Shown here piece after piece: positions 12,361 to 24,330 of a stretch of DNA of 64,000 nt. Position numbers and translations under genes: made by a program. Numbering within the stretch: position 1 is the first letter of the stretch; each line of letters starts with the position of its first letter. Origin of the DNA: Collybiopsis luxurians FD-317 M1 (lineage: Eukaryota; Basidiomycota; Agaricomycetes; Agaricales; Omphalotaceae); contig KN834772.1 of assembly GCA_000827265.1 (NCBI GenBank), forward strand, positions 593,346 to 657,345. Reading direction: 5' to 3'. The notes below the pieces were generated by a model. The model was given only the letters and a program-made list of their open reading frames with translations, had not been told where the DNA came from and made no database searches.

Positions 12361-15300
12361 ATGGAGGACAGTATATTTTTGCGTACTAGATCGCAGGCCC
12401 CATTGCCTGAGGCGTCCATTGATATTTCTCGCTCTCCGTTGAAAGACGCACGGATTGCGAGCAGGAGCAAGGCTTCAGCGGCAGCCGAAGGGATTGGCAG
12501 CGAAGAAAAAGACAATGCAGTGGTTGACGGATTGGAATATTCTCGAAAGAAGCTGGGAGACAAAAGATCGCCTTCACCGAGTAATTCTGATCGGTTTCGT
12601 CTCACTAAACGGTTCAAGTCGTCGCCCACTGGCCATAACGTCGCTCCGAGTCTTGCTCATGCTCGCCACCTCTCCGACTCTAGCATTTTTCCGAAGCGCT
12701 CTGCAGTCACGTCGAAACCAAATTCATCGAGCCAATCTTCCACCCGGCACCAGTCTCCGACTCTACCGACCAAGGAAAGAGCCAAGTCTGTTCCCATATT
12801 TCACTCATTTCGCGATTTTCCTGTCATCGACATTCGTGACATTCCTACTTCTCCAACCCGGAGGACTCCCAAATGGGAGAAACTTCGCATAACATCCACA
12901 CAGAAGAAACTGGAGACTATTCCTGATGTTCCAGCCGAGTCGACTCCTGCCAAAACGACAGTTCCTTTACGAGTTTCCCTAGAAGTCACTGCAATAGAAC
13001 CTGCTACTCCCACTTTCGCTAAAACTATCGGGATGCCGGCTAATGTCATACTGTCTCCCCTAACACCTTTACCTGAAACGCCTCGCCTCCAGAAACTTTC
13101 CGGTACTGCTGATGATGCGCAGGACAGATTCAACGCAATAAGGTGGGGACAGGTATGTATTACTTTTCTCTTGCGTTTCGTATCTCATGGCAATCTAGGA
13201 TTTGTTACGTCCCGAGGAACCTTTATTCGTCGAGTCCACCACGGCTGTGAAACCTCCACCTGTCCGGAATTTACGAAGTCGTTTGCCTCGGCCCACAAAT
13301 GCTACCGCGTCTTCATTAAAGGCTAGGCCGGAATCCATCGCCGAAAAGGCCGCTGGTACGACACCCGCGATAACCGCGCCGAAGCAGAATGCTTTCGATA
13401 TCTTGATGAAGAAGGATCAACATCGTAAAGGGAAAGGAAAAGCGGTGGAAAAGCCGAGAGCTGCTGCTTTGGGTGGTAAAGCAAAATTTGAGGCTTCTCA
13501 GACAGGCGAGGAAACGAAAGTCAAATTCCCCAAGGCTGGTTCTTCGAAAGCTTCCACTATCAAAGGCAAAATGAAGCCGCGTACTAAAGCTCAACCTCAA
13601 GGCAAGGTACCTCTCATTTTCGATGATGAAGAGGAGGAGCGTCCAGTTGAACCTCTAAACGAAGAAGTTGTTTATCCTTTGGAATCTCTTCCTACTCGCG
13701 ATTCACTGTCACCGCCCAATCCTCCGCCCAGGACCAGCTCCCCGATCTTTACACCGGATGTGGAGGATATTAGGATGACGGGTGTAGATGATGGCATTTT
13801 AAGAATGGACAATGTTGGGATGGATGATGTGGAGATGAAAGCAGAAGATGAACGCGTACCCGAACAAGACTCTACATTCCCGATGGAGGTCGAATCTTCT
13901 GTGCTTATACCCGAGGAAGCGTTTCAAGAAGCAGGTCCAGACATCGTTCCGCAAGTCCCATCACCACTGTTTACCGAAGTACCTTCTGCTGCTCCTTCAC
14001 CCCTGTTCTCTGAACCAGAATTTCTGGATGGTAAAAACCCCAGGGATGACCCTTCTCCCCAGAATAAGCCTGTGGAAACAATCAATGCTTCACATAATGA
14101 GTCTACAGAAGTTGCTGCCGATCCCCTTCCATCTCCACCAGTAGACTCTAGTCCCAGGCGAACGAAAGCTTCTCGGCTTCCCCCTGCTCCTCGTGCTACT
14201 CGAAGCGCCTCCTCAAAGATGCCAACCGTCGAAATTCCTGCTCCAGTGACCCCTAAGACAGCTGCCAAGCGTGGCAAGAAGGTCAAACCTTCACCTCAAG
14301 CAAGGGGTGCCACAGTATCAACTGCTGATCCTTCCTCTTCCTCTCAGCCAGGTCCTGAGGTGCGATCAAACGAAATAGCACCTGCAGACCCTTCTGCAGC
14401 TCGTTTTAACCCCCCTTATGCCTTAACATTTCCTGGACTCGATGAGACTGACCTTTCCGACCTCTCCGATCTACCCGACGAGTTTTCGATGGAGATGCCT
14501 CTAAAAGGTGATGCTGGCGAAGACGTTGAGATGTCGGATGAATCCGCACCAACGAATTCCCCCGGAGCTTCTCACAAGGGTAAAACTTCTCTTCCTGTAC
14601 CTTCACCTCGACGGAAATCACTCCGAGGAAAGAAGTCAGAAGCTCCAACACCCGAGGAGGTTGAACTTCCTGCAGCATATTCTGTCAGGTCGCCTCGGCA
14701 ACAACCCACTGAGGTTGCAACCACCAGCCCTAGTAAGGCGAGAGGAAAGGCAAGAAAGTCAGCTATTCCTGTTCCAACTCCCGCCAGATCGAAATCTACA
14801 ATGCTCAGGTCTCCTGAAAAGGAATCTAGACCAAACTCCGCACCCTCTTCCCCGGTCAAAATCACAAGGACTTATACGGATTTTTCAGACTATTCGTATG
14901 TGCCAGTCTGTAAGTTCGCCTTTTTTACCTTATATGAACTCGAAATTATGGCTAATTCAACCTCAGCGAAATTCAATCGAGCTCCCGATCCTGGAGTTCT
15001 CGAGCGAATCAAGCGGCTAAATGAAACACTCGACCGGCCTTTGCCTAAACTGGATCTTAGTCGTCCAAACACGAGCTTGGGCTTCAATCGCGACGACCCA
15101 GATTCCAGTATGGAGTTTGAGGGAAAGAGTACTGACAATATCCTATCGAAGATTGGAAAAAAGTCTACATCGGGCATTGGTCTTGGTCGACCAAGTACCA
15201 TAAGTAACGCGTCGACCTCCCAAGCATCATCGTCTAAATCTAGTGCTTCCACCAAACCTCTGACGCAGAAGAAACTCACGTCCATCTTCGGTCCAGCATC

Positions 15301-16597
15301 TAGCCAAAAGTCTGGCGGTATGATAATGCGTGGTGCTGGCCCTGGAGTTCGGCTTGGTAATCGATTTCCAGTTACTGCTGGTGTCGGACCCGGATCGCTC
15401 GGTTCGAGAGGCAAGAAAGCGAGCCAGAAGCCGATGTTGCCCAGTGTCCAGGGTAGTCCTGTCAAAGGTGGTGCGAGAGAAGCAGACGATACCGAGATGG
15501 CTGAATATCATGTCTTGGAGGGTGATATAACGATTCCGGATGTCTCCATGTCTGAGAACCGCGATGATATGGATATTTCGGAGCTGGAGTTTACCGGAGC
15601 GAGTAGCAGCAAGGCTAAAGGCAAAGCTAGGGAGAGTCTGGCGACTACGGCGAGTAAGCGTCCAGTGGCACTTAGCCAGTCGATGAGCGCGCTGCCGACG
15701 GGATCCAAGCCAATAGTTGGTCTGATGGGACCTCCGCCGCCGCCGACTTCAACGTCTCCTCCACGTCGTGCTGGTTTGCGCAGTTCCAGCAGTTCGTATC
15801 CTTCTGGATCCAGGCCTCAAGCCCCGCCCAAATTTGTTCCCGAGGCCACGTTTTTGGAAGGTTGTAGGATATTTGTCGACGTATGGATGAGCGATGGGCA
15901 AGATACGTCGGCGCTTTACATTGACATTGCGAAGAATATGGGTGCTAGGGTATGTGGTTCATCGGGCAGGCAGTCATCTCACTCCTATTAACCGACTATC
16001 TAGATCGTCAAGACCCTTGGACCGCAGTGCACGCATCTTGTATTCACTGCCGGTCGGGAGAGAACCGTGGAACAGTATTTGTCCGTACTCTCAGTTTCAC
16101 CTGTTTCTCGTTTGCCCCGTTGACGGCTTTTTTCGATTTTTCTAGTGCGCTGGATGAACCAAAAAGGCCGAAAGCAGTTGGAGCAGCCTGGTTGAGAGAT
16201 TGCAAATCGCTGGCCACTCTCGTAGATGAGAGCAAATATATTGTTGACTTGGAGGAACATAAACCCAGTATGACGAGCAAACTTTTCAATGAAAAGGGAG
16301 AAAAAGTCAAACAAAAGGTAAGGGAATTGAAGAAGGAAATCTTGTCTATACTGACACCGATTTGATACGCAGCGGCGACAATCTTTCATTCCGAAATTCA
16401 TCGAAGATAATTCTGATTGTGCAGATATCTCTATGGATGGCTCAAATCTGTGTATGTGCTCATTGGAACCGTCACTTTTTAGATTAGACGTTGATCGATT
16501 TGTAGCCTTCATGGACGATGACGATGACGACGAACTCACACCCCTGGAAAGGGCAAGACTGAGGCAGAGTTTGAAGAGCACTTCCAAACGCAAGTAA
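12361..16597 (+). CDS. Large low-complexity protein with C-terminal microcephalin-like BRCT domain, 1301 residues
   Basis: Seven exons: 12361-13152, 13199-14909, 14967-15949, 16004-16080, 16146-16317, 16373-16451 and 16506-16597, summing to 1302 codons. About the first 1100 residues are disordered, rich in Ser, Pro, Lys and Glu, with many SP/TP sites, basic clusters and an acidic DDEEEE run, as in nuclear proteins regulated by kinases. The C-terminal BRCT region spans four exons. It has FLEGCRIFVDVWMSDGQDTS, then IVKTLGPQCTHLVFTAG, then KAVGAAWLRDCKSLATLVDE with the signature tryptophan. This resembles the first BRCT of microcephalin-like fungal proteins. The tail ends in an acidic DDDDDD stretch and a basic KRK. 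A role in chromatin or DNA-damage signalling is inferred from the domain. The 16081 donor (GTCCGT) is weak and is the least certain joint. Confidence 0.75.
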
Positions 16598-16944
16598 TTG
16601 CAATATAAGACATTCAGTAACCCAAGTATCCTTTTTATGACTCGTAATGCATGCATCGTAGTTGTGTAAAAGTGTATCGTTTATTCTCATTTTTTGATGT
16701 GTTATACCTCCTTCACATATAAATTAACTTTATCTTTGGATGTGTAAATGGTCTATAACTGAATATATTTTCGAGGTTGTTATCTCGACCTTACTGAATG
16801 CTGTATCGCTGGCGTGTTGGCATTGGTCCATCGGTCGAACTCGAGTCATATCAACGCTGATCAGTCTGTAGATAAGATCGGCCAAACCAAACTGCCCAAA
16901 CCAAACTTCTTCCGTTTCCCAACACATCCCGACCTCTTTCGAGA
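16598..16944 (+). promoter_or_regulatory. Spacer upstream of AsnRS
   Basis: 347 bases between two genes on the same strand; AT-rich from 16600 to 16760, presumed 3' UTR of the BRCT gene and then AsnRS promoter. No specific site recognised. Confidence 0.35.
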
Positions 16945-19070
16945 ATGTCGACTCTTTACGTGGACGAAGCTGCTGGCTCAGATACAACAGGGCAGGGAAC
17001 AGAAACCCAGCCATATCAATCCCTAGCATTTGCAATCTACACCGACGCCAATGCAAAATACCTGATCCGAAAGGACGCTAACACACCCTACGATGAACCC
17101 ACGCAATCTGCATTGAAAAAGGCCAAGAAGAATGCAGATGGTATCGAGAAGAAGCGTAAGAAGGCCGAAGAATTGGCTGAGAGGGAAGCAAAGGAAAAGA
17201 CCGAAGAGCGGGAAAGGCGGGAGAAATTAATAGAGGAGAGTAAAAGTATCGTGCTCGTCGAGGACAACAGTCTTCCAAAAGCTATCAAGGTGCCTATTCT
17301 CATTTCTAATCTTATCCATATACTTATCATTACATTCAGGCAAAGATTTCACAACTTACTGAGCACCGATCCAAGCGTGTTCGCGTGGCTGGCTGGGTCC
17401 ATCGACTGCGACAACAGAAAGATATCACCTTCCTTACCCTCCGTGATGGAACAGGATATCTCCAGGTTGTTCTTCAAGGCCGTGTCGTACGTGAAAATTT
17501 TTGGTAATTTGACATAGCAGTCTCATGGTTTCTTATAGAATCAGACCTATCATGCTCTAACACTGACTCTGGAATCAACAGTAGAGTTGGTAGGAACACT
17601 CCAAGTTGTGCCGGAAGGAAAGACAGCACCAGGGGGCCACGAATTGGTCGTCGATTACTGGCAACTTGTCGGCGCTGCACCTGGAGCGGACGACGCATTT
17701 ACTAACCGATTGAACGAGGTAAGTCTTTTGTTCATAGAGCCGGCAAGTTTCTTTATGTTTTCTCAGAGAACGAACCCTTCGATCCAAGCCGATCTCCGTC
17801 ATCTCGTTATCCGCGGCGAAACTGCGTCTGCAGTCCTACGACTTCGTTCTGCTCTCCTTACCGCCTTCCGTCAGACGTATGCTAAGCATTCTATCCTCGA
17901 AGTTAACCCTCCGTGTCTCGTACAGACCATGGTAGAGGGTGGAGCCACGCTCTTCAAGTTGAACTATTATGGTCAGGATGCATTCCTGACCCAAAGCTCT
18001 CAACTATATCTCGAGACTTGTCTGCCCAGTCTTGGAGATGTATTCTGTGTGCAGGAGAGTTTCCGAGCAGAGAACAGGTAAGATCAACCGCTCTCCAACC
18101 TCTCAAAGCGATCTGATCTTTTGAAAGCCATACACGTCGTCATCTGAGCGAGTACACTCACTTAGAGGGCGAGCTTGGATTTATCAACTTTGACGACTTG
18201 ATGACTCATATCGAGGCAGTGGTATGTTAATTAATGACCATCCTCAGTTTATTTCACTCTGATTTTATTCTCAGATCTGCGAATCGGTGGACATCCTTCT
18301 CGCCGACCCAACTTCCGCTGCACTAATCAAACAGCTTAATCCCAAATTCCAAGCTCCCTCACGCCCCTTCCTCCGCATTTCATACGTTGATGCTATTACA
18401 TGGCTCAACGAGCATGGTATCAAGCGTCCCGAAGAAGACAAGGACGGAAACCCTATCAAGGACGAGAACGGCAAAGATGTCATGGTGGACCATGCTGTAG
18501 GAGACGACATCGCCGAAGCTGCAGAAAGACAGATGACAGACATTATTGGGAAGCCGGTCTTCCTGTACGGATTCCCTGTAGAACTGAAAGCGTTTTATAT
18601 GAAGAAGATGCCCAAGGAGGAGGGCAGCGACCTTGTGTTCACGGAGAGTTGTGATCTTCTGATGCCAAACGTTGGAGAGATTGTTGGTACGAGAAATCTT
18701 TTTACTGCATACGTTGCGACTCTTACCATCCTCGACAGGTGGATCGATGAGGATAGATGATTACGATGAGTTAATTGCTGCGTATAAACGGGAAGGAATA
18801 GACCCTTCCGGCTACTACTGGTACACGGACCAGCGCAAGTACGGTACATGTACGCATGGTGGATACGGAATGGGAGTCGAGGTAAGTTCGCCTCTACGCC
18901 CCTACCGAATGCTAAATTAATGTCAATTACAGCGACTTTTAGCTTGGCTTGCTGACCGATATACCGTTAGAGAATGCTCTCTTTACCCGAGGTTCGTTTA
19001 TATTGTCTCGCGGAATATGCTATTCCTTGACATCTTTCTACACAGATGGCCAGAACGGGCCACTCCTTAA
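16945..19070 (+). CDS. DED81: Asparaginyl-tRNA synthetase, cytosolic, 571 residues
   Basis: Nine exons: 16945-17289, 17340-17486, 17539-17718, 17767-18077, 18128-18221, 18275-18686, 18739-18881, 18933-18991 and 19046-19070, summing to 572 codons. The enzyme joins asparagine to tRNA-Asn with ATP. Residues 1 to about 115 form the Lys/Glu-rich extension typical of eukaryotic cytosolic AsnRS. The OB-fold anticodon domain follows ([20 protein letters not shown], then [11 protein letters not shown]). The class II core shows motif 2 as [19 protein letters not shown], split by an intron after the first asparagine. Near the end lie [19 protein letters not shown] (motif 3) and the short terminus ending ATP. 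Length and order match the family. This is a housekeeping gene; no organellar targeting peptide is visible. Confidence 0.96.
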
Positions 19071-19662
19071 TCTTCTTTTTCTCCTGCCTGTTTTCGAGGA
19101 TCAGTGTAGTCATCGTAGTGTTCGTACGTACTTCAATCTATTGGTTAATACGTGAGCGAGAAATAATACCAAGTTGATTGTCTATGAACGGGCTTCCGAT
19201 TAAATCTCCTTGACTGGTATTCGACGTGTTCGACAGCCGTTATAAACGAGAAAACAGCGTCTGTTTCTGAAGGGGAGACCAATATACCTAACTTTTACTG
19301 GATCATTGTTTGATTACCAACATAGATACGGAAAGTCTCTTAAGTTCAAAGGTGAATCTATAAAAAATGTCTCTATTCTCACTCAGACTGGTTTCCTTTA
19401 GACTTTGCTCCGGAACAATTGGAGCTACCAATTGTTAGTATGTATAGCTACTCCGAAAACTATTGATTTTGTTACTAGTAAATGCCGCCAAAAGCTGTCC
19501 TACTGAACACCTTCACAGCCAGTAGCTGCCAACAGCTGCCAACCCGCATTCGCGTGGTATTACGCGAACCTGCAGTACTTCACACGGCTCAGCACCGCGC
19601 CCCCAAATCCCGTCGCTCTTCAAAGCTTCCCCAACTCTGCCAGCCTCGCCAACGCGAAGTGG
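19071..19662. other. Spacer before the F-box gene
   Basis: 592 bases. From about 19515 the frame of the F-box gene is open upstream of its first ATG, without another ATG, so a short upstream exon cannot be excluded. An ATG at 19482 is in a different frame. Otherwise nothing recognised. Confidence 0.4.
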
Positions 19663-21393
19663 ATGCCCCTGGAAGATTATCTTTCCCAACCTCGCATCGA
19701 GGGACCAGTATTTCTCGACCAAAATGACCTAATCTTCCTTCGGGCTCGTATATCTGCATTGGAGGCCATGTTACATGGTCCCAAAGGCAAAACGAACGAG
19801 CCCAAACAGCAATGCGAGGTCAAAACATCGGCAATAAAACGTCAGAAAAGTACGCTATCAACTGAAATCGCCTCTTGGCGAAATATTCTATCGCCAATCC
19901 GTCGAGTTCCTGCGGAGGTTCTTCTGGAAATTTTTAAAGAATTGGCACATCTCCATAAAACGTGTTCTCCCACCGAATACATTGACTTTTTATTAGCAAT
20001 CTCGAGTACATGTGTGGCGTGGAGAAACCTTGTCCACTCTACTCCTGAATTCTGGTCGTATCTATGTCTTGACATGGTATTTCATCGCCAGATCTTTGCG
20101 GGCGATTCTTCTTGGGTCAAACAGTGGATCTCTCGAAGTAAAAGTCTTCCTTTATCTGTGGAGATACACCTCCGCGCTACGATGAGAGGCACCCCTAAGC
20201 AAGAAGTATCCCGGACCCTCGAGTGTATTCTAGATTACCGTGACCGGATTAGGTCGATCTATCTTTTGGGGGATTTTCAGTTGGGGCATTCCCTTTTTCG
20301 CCTACCGCCTTCTTCCTTTCCTTTACTAGACCAACTTGTTCTCAAACCGAGCCGTTGGTCTCTTGCTCAAGGCTTTGGATTCGAACCACAGACCGTCCAG
20401 GCATTTCTAGGTGCACCTAAATTACAACGTGTTTTAATGAGCGAACCCGAAATTCGTTCTTCACTAGACTGTTTTGCTCTGCCTGCAGAACAACTCACCT
20501 TTCTATATATCCACCCCGATTCATTTCGCTCGGAGCCATTCGATCCCTCAGCTTATGCTCATTTTTTGAGCAGATGCAGAAATCTCGAACATCTTACCTT
20601 TCACTTGCACAATACCTCCCGCCTTTTTCTAGACAGTGGAGGGGTACTGCACAGATGGCAGAATGCTGGATTCAGTTCGGATCTTTCCTTATTCTTACCG
20701 TCGCTGAATTACCTCGATGTTTCTTGCCGGGAGCTCATTCACAAGGAGGGCTGCAACAAGAACCTCCTGCATTGCCTGACCGCACCGAACCTTAGGGATC
20801 TGACACTTCGGTGGTCCGAGCAGCCGATTGACAGCCTGCTTAAAGATGTAGTCAACTTTCAGAATCGTTCCGCGGTCAAGCTGACGTCGCTGACGCTAGT
20901 GGACTGTAATCACCGAACGTCTGCCGCCGCCAAAGAGTTTACCGAGATCCTCGCTCTTTTCCCAACAGTGACGAAACTTGAAATAGTCGACGCTGCGTTT
21001 GAATTGGATCGTCTTATGGAGGCGTTGACATGGGCTAGAGACCATTCTATCCTGCTCCCGAAACTTACAGATTTGTGTCTCAAGTTCGAGAACCACATTG
21101 GGGGTGAGAGTTATCCTTTACATCTGACATCAATGGCCAACTCTCGGTGGTGGCCAGATGGCAAAGAGGGCGACACAGGGGAAGCGCAAACACCGTTAGC
21201 TTCCTACGATGATTTGTGTCGGCTGCAGAACGTGACACTGGCTGGACTCGAGTTGACGGAGGACCTTAGAGGAGAACTTGAGAGACTCAATGTACATGTG
21301 GATCTCAGTCAATGTTATGAAGAGTATATATTTGAAGAGGAGGGCGAAGGGGATGAGGAAGAAAGCGCAGAAGGGAATGGTGAATCTGGCTGA
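19663..21393 (+). CDS. F-box protein with LRR-like C-terminal region, 576 residues
   Basis: A single uninterrupted frame from ATG 19663 (MPLEDYLSQPRIEG). A helical stretch, residues about 22-75, precedes the F-box: SPIRRVPAEVLLEIFKELAH with a following CVAWRNLVHSTPEFWSYL block. This is the classic layout of the hugely expanded Agaricomycete F-box family, which starts with a coiled segment, then IxxLPxEiLxxIF, then WR.va..tP.LWs. The rest contains irregular leucine-rich repeats (LTSLTLVDC, LRDLTLRW) that would bind the substrate. It ends in an acidic EEEGEGDEEESAEG tail. Expected role: adaptor of an SCF ubiquitin ligase through Skp1; target unknown. The absence of introns contrasts with its neighbours and is common in this family. 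Confidence 0.85.
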   Translation: MPLEDYLSQPRIEGPVFLDQNDLIFLRARISALEAMLHGPKGKTNEPKQQCEVKTSAIKRQKSTLSTEIASWRNILSPIRRVPAEVLLEIFKELAHLHKTCSPTEYIDFLLAISSTCVAWRNLVHSTPEFWSYLCLDMVFHRQIFAGDSSWVKQWISRSKSLPLSVEIHLRATMRGTPKQEVSRTLECILDYRDRIRSIYLLGDFQLGHSLFRLPPSSFPLLDQLVLKPSRWSLAQGFGFEPQTVQAFLGAPKLQRVLMSEPEIRSSLDCFALPAEQLTFLYIHPDSFRSEPFDPSAYAHFLSRCRNLEHLTFHLHNTSRLFLDSGGVLHRWQNAGFSSDLSLFLPSLNYLDVSCRELIHKEGCNKNLLHCLTAPNLRDLTLRWSEQPIDSLLKDVVNFQNRSAVKLTSLTLVDCNHRTSAAAKEFTEILALFPTVTKLEIVDAAFELDRLMEALTWARDHSILLPKLTDLCLKFENHIGGESYPLHLTSMANSRWWPDGKEGDTGEAQTPLASYDDLCRLQNVTLAGLELTEDLRGELERLNVHVDLSQCYEEYIFEEEGEGDEEESAEGNGESG

Positions 21394-21715
21394 AAGCAAG
21401 CTTGGATATTGACCAAAGATGCGACAGGATCTCCGTGTTTCTATAGTTCGTATGTAGCTTTCCCATCAGTTTGTCTGGATTTTAGCATTGCATATACTGT
21501 AAACTACAAGTAGCCTGAATTAATTCATAGTTCATTAACCTTTCGTTTCGATCTTCACTTTATCATGTCTTCCGTGAATCGATCCGTACTAATAGCAGCC
21601 TTTCAGTGGATGCGTGAGTTACGCGCACTGTAATGCATTTCCTTAACAAACCTATCTTTGGCTTGCCAAAAGAAGACAATATTGTTCACCGCTAAGTTGA
21701 CGACTTACTAGTGAT
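21394..21715. other. Spacer
   Basis: About 320 bases after the F-box stop, AT-rich near 21480-21560. Nothing recognised beyond a presumed 3' UTR. Confidence 0.35.
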
Positions 21716-22199
21716 CAGCGTTGAAAACGAGGTTGAGGTGAACGAACATGAAGTCGACTCGATCGTGGTGACGCCGCCGCCTGGGGCAGGTCTGAACTGA
21801 GTTCACCATCGGTGTAACAATCGCCTGAACCATTTGTTCCTATAGCACAGTATTGACTACGCAGTGGTAGAGTGATACTTTAGAGAACAACTGAGAAAAT
21901 ACAAGCACAAGTCTTCTTACCCTGTATCTCAACAGCCACCAGTACCTGATCGAATATTAGTGACAGGAAATCGAAGAAACTTCGTTGCCTCTACTATCAT
22001 CGCAGCATTGACCTCCGAGGGAGCAGCAGAAGTCACTATCGTCGCAAACGCCATATCCTGAAGGACAAATGGATTGCCGTTGTCCGAGAAATCCTCTTAA
22101 TGTGATGCCTTGCTTAGCACTCGGCTGAAGAGGAATTCCAGCGTTGACCATGGAAATGGTCAGGGATATTCCCAGAGCCGCAATGTAGAAATGAATCAT
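21716..22199 (-). pseudogene. Small secreted cysteine-rich protein, probably damaged
   Basis: ATG 22197-22199 opens a protein with a clear signal peptide (IHFYIAALGISLTISMVNA) and a cysteine block CPSGYGVCDDSDFCCSLGGQCC. This is the start of the fungal secreted, often GPI-anchored family with CPxGYxxC..GGCCPLGGxCC spacing. The first frame stops at 21957. Further along, in other frames, the expected continuation is still readable: QYCAIGTNGSGDC near 21820-21857 and a Ser/Thr-rich PGGGVTTIESTSCSFTSTS near 21720-21790. Between them GTGGC is followed by TGA where a cysteine codon (TGT/TGC) is expected, and no GT..AG pair restores the frame. So it looks like a recently broken gene, although an unusual exon structure is possible. 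Confidence 0.5.
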
Positions 22200-22842
22200 A
22201 ATTGCAAGAGGCTCTGGGTAATGATTGTGAGAGGCTTCAGTTCAAGATAGCTTTATCCCTTTCGAAGGATATGATTTCGTGTGGTCCCTGCTCCTGGAAA
22301 ACTACTTGATGATGACAGTTGTCAAGCAATCAGCTCAAGCACTTTCTTTCTGCTTGTCGCGTGTCAGTGACGGAGTAACAAAGCACGCAGACAAGAGGTG
22401 AACAAGGTGAGCAGACGTCGAAAGTCTTTACTGAGTATTCGGCCAGAAATGACAAGGATAAAGTGTCGATTCAGAAAATCTTGCCCTACTTCTATGTATA
22501 TGCTGGCTTATATAGTAAATTAGGATATATGTAATAAGTTGAGTAACTGTCCAAGTGATCTACGAGTAACGATGCGAGTACAGATGGAATGAAAGTGCGA
22601 ATGTAGTCTAATTGAATGAATGTAATGTAAATGATGCGGATAGGGAGAGAGTGACCGGTTGACGGAACACGTACAGCCGGACCAAAAAAAACGTCTGGCG
22701 GGCACAACATTTCATGTCCGGTCAGACACTTGCACATAATTATACACTTGTACATAATTATTGAACTCAATATACTGTAGATAATAGAGAGAGCTACTCA
22801 AAACTATTGGATTACCGTGCAGCTGTATGATTAAATTACAGC
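22200..22842. other. No recognisable gene
   Basis: Presumed promoter of the secreted-protein gene, followed by AT-rich sequence. Minus-strand open stretches at 22492-22770 lack motifs. Nothing supported. Confidence 0.35.
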
Positions 22843-23178
22843 ACCTCTGTGCTCCAGAATGAGGTTGCCTCAGTACCTGTGTGCTGCAGAGTTAGATGTC
22901 TTAGTAGCACTTCTGTGAAATTAGATACCTCAGTGCAAAGTTAGATGCCTCAGTAGCACCTCTGTGCTGCAGAGTAAAATGCCTCAGTAGCACCTCTGTG
23001 CTGCAGAGTAAAATGCCTCAGTAGCACCTCTGTGCTGCAGACTAAAATGCCTCAGTAGCACCTCTGTGCTGCAGACTAAAATGCCTCAGTAGCACCTCTG
23101 TGCTGCAGACTAAAATGCCTCAGTAGCACTTCTGTGCTACAAAGTAATATAGCTAAGTAGCACATTTGTGCTGCAGTA
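22843..23178. repeat. 34-bp tandem repeat array, about ten units
   Basis: The unit reads gcacctctgtgctgcag followed by actaaaatgcctcagta. Five neighbouring units (about 22957-23126) are nearly identical; units at both ends are degenerate or shortened. Each unit contains CTGCAG and gcacctctgtgc. There is no CpG in the array. The unit shares its gcacctc.g.gctg core with the satellite array at 47-48.8 kb. Confidence 0.9.
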
Positions 23179-24330
23179 AGGCTTTGCAATCAATTTCACT
23201 AGCACAAGCATAGTAATCCATTCAAGTGGATTACAAGTCAATCAGCTGCTGTACTGGCATTCAACTGCCATGAAGATTTATATTCAAGCCATAAGTTTCA
23301 AGCTCAGGAATAAAAGCCTCATATTTCAAAATTAAGCAACAGTTTGTATACAGGTGAGTAGGGTACTAAGGAGAATGAGTAGGTAGCTAAAAAATAACAT
23401 TGCTACAGTATTTACATTAGATGGAGATTTTCTCTACAGTGTATAGTAAATGAAAGATAAAGCTAGCCCTCGGTGTAGCAAAGGAATGAGAGTAATGGTG
23501 TCTTTTGCCTGAGAAAGGGTTAAATCAGCTTGGATTAACAGTTTGGGATGACATACCACAGGTGCAATGGGGAATGGTCGTGTTGAAGCGGGCAGGATGA
23601 CTTAGTAAGTGTCGGTTGAGGATCGACTCTGAATGAATTAACGAACATGTACGAAGAAGGATTTATGAAGAAAGACTGACTAGTCATTTGCATGTGATTG
23701 GTAGGGATGACGGCAAGAAGCAAAGCTTGAGGGCAAGCTTTATGGATACGCATCCACGCGGCCATAACAGTATTGCCAGTCCGGAGTTGATACTGGCGGG
23801 GTTGAAGCTCGAGGATGAGAATGAATCCAACGTCACCGACAGTGCGAATTCGACTGGTGACATTCCGACATACGGTAGCAATTGAAGTGGTCTAAAAATT
23901 TCGTTAGTAGCATATTCGTTAAACTTAAAACAACGGAACAAAAAAAAAAGAACGAAAAAGAGAATGAAAGCCGTAGCTAGCACGAGTTACGGGAAGTGAG
24001 GTGAAGAGATCGAGCTTGAGGTTTTGCAAGGGGAAGCTGTTGAACGTGAATTTGACGTTCACCCCTCAGCCTACGATATGTTGAACAGAGTCAAATGACT
24101 CGAATTCTTGCGTCCGTCTGTTTGACTCAAACGATTCGAAGTCGTGAGTCTAATCGTTTGGCTCAACCGACTCGAACGATTGGCAATGGGGAGAGAGGCG
24201 GAGAGAGGAGGAGAGGGGGGGCTCAGGCCATGGTGAACCGTCGTAGAGGAAGTCTTGCGAGTAGATAAAATGGCAAACGACTCGTAAAGATGGCGTTTAC
24301 GGTGTCAACCGGTCGATTGGCTCACGAAAT
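23179..24330. other. Intergenic, becoming CpG-rich
   Basis: 23179-24050 is AT-rich without a supported gene. From about 24085 the sequence is full of short related words such as gactcgaa, cgattcga and cgactcgtaaa, leading into the 172-bp array. Confidence 0.4.

Noticed and set aside
12801..15465. Long minus-strand open frames opposite the BRCT gene
   Set aside because: They mirror the Ser/Pro-rich codon pattern of the plus-strand gene, have no motifs, and vanish at its introns.
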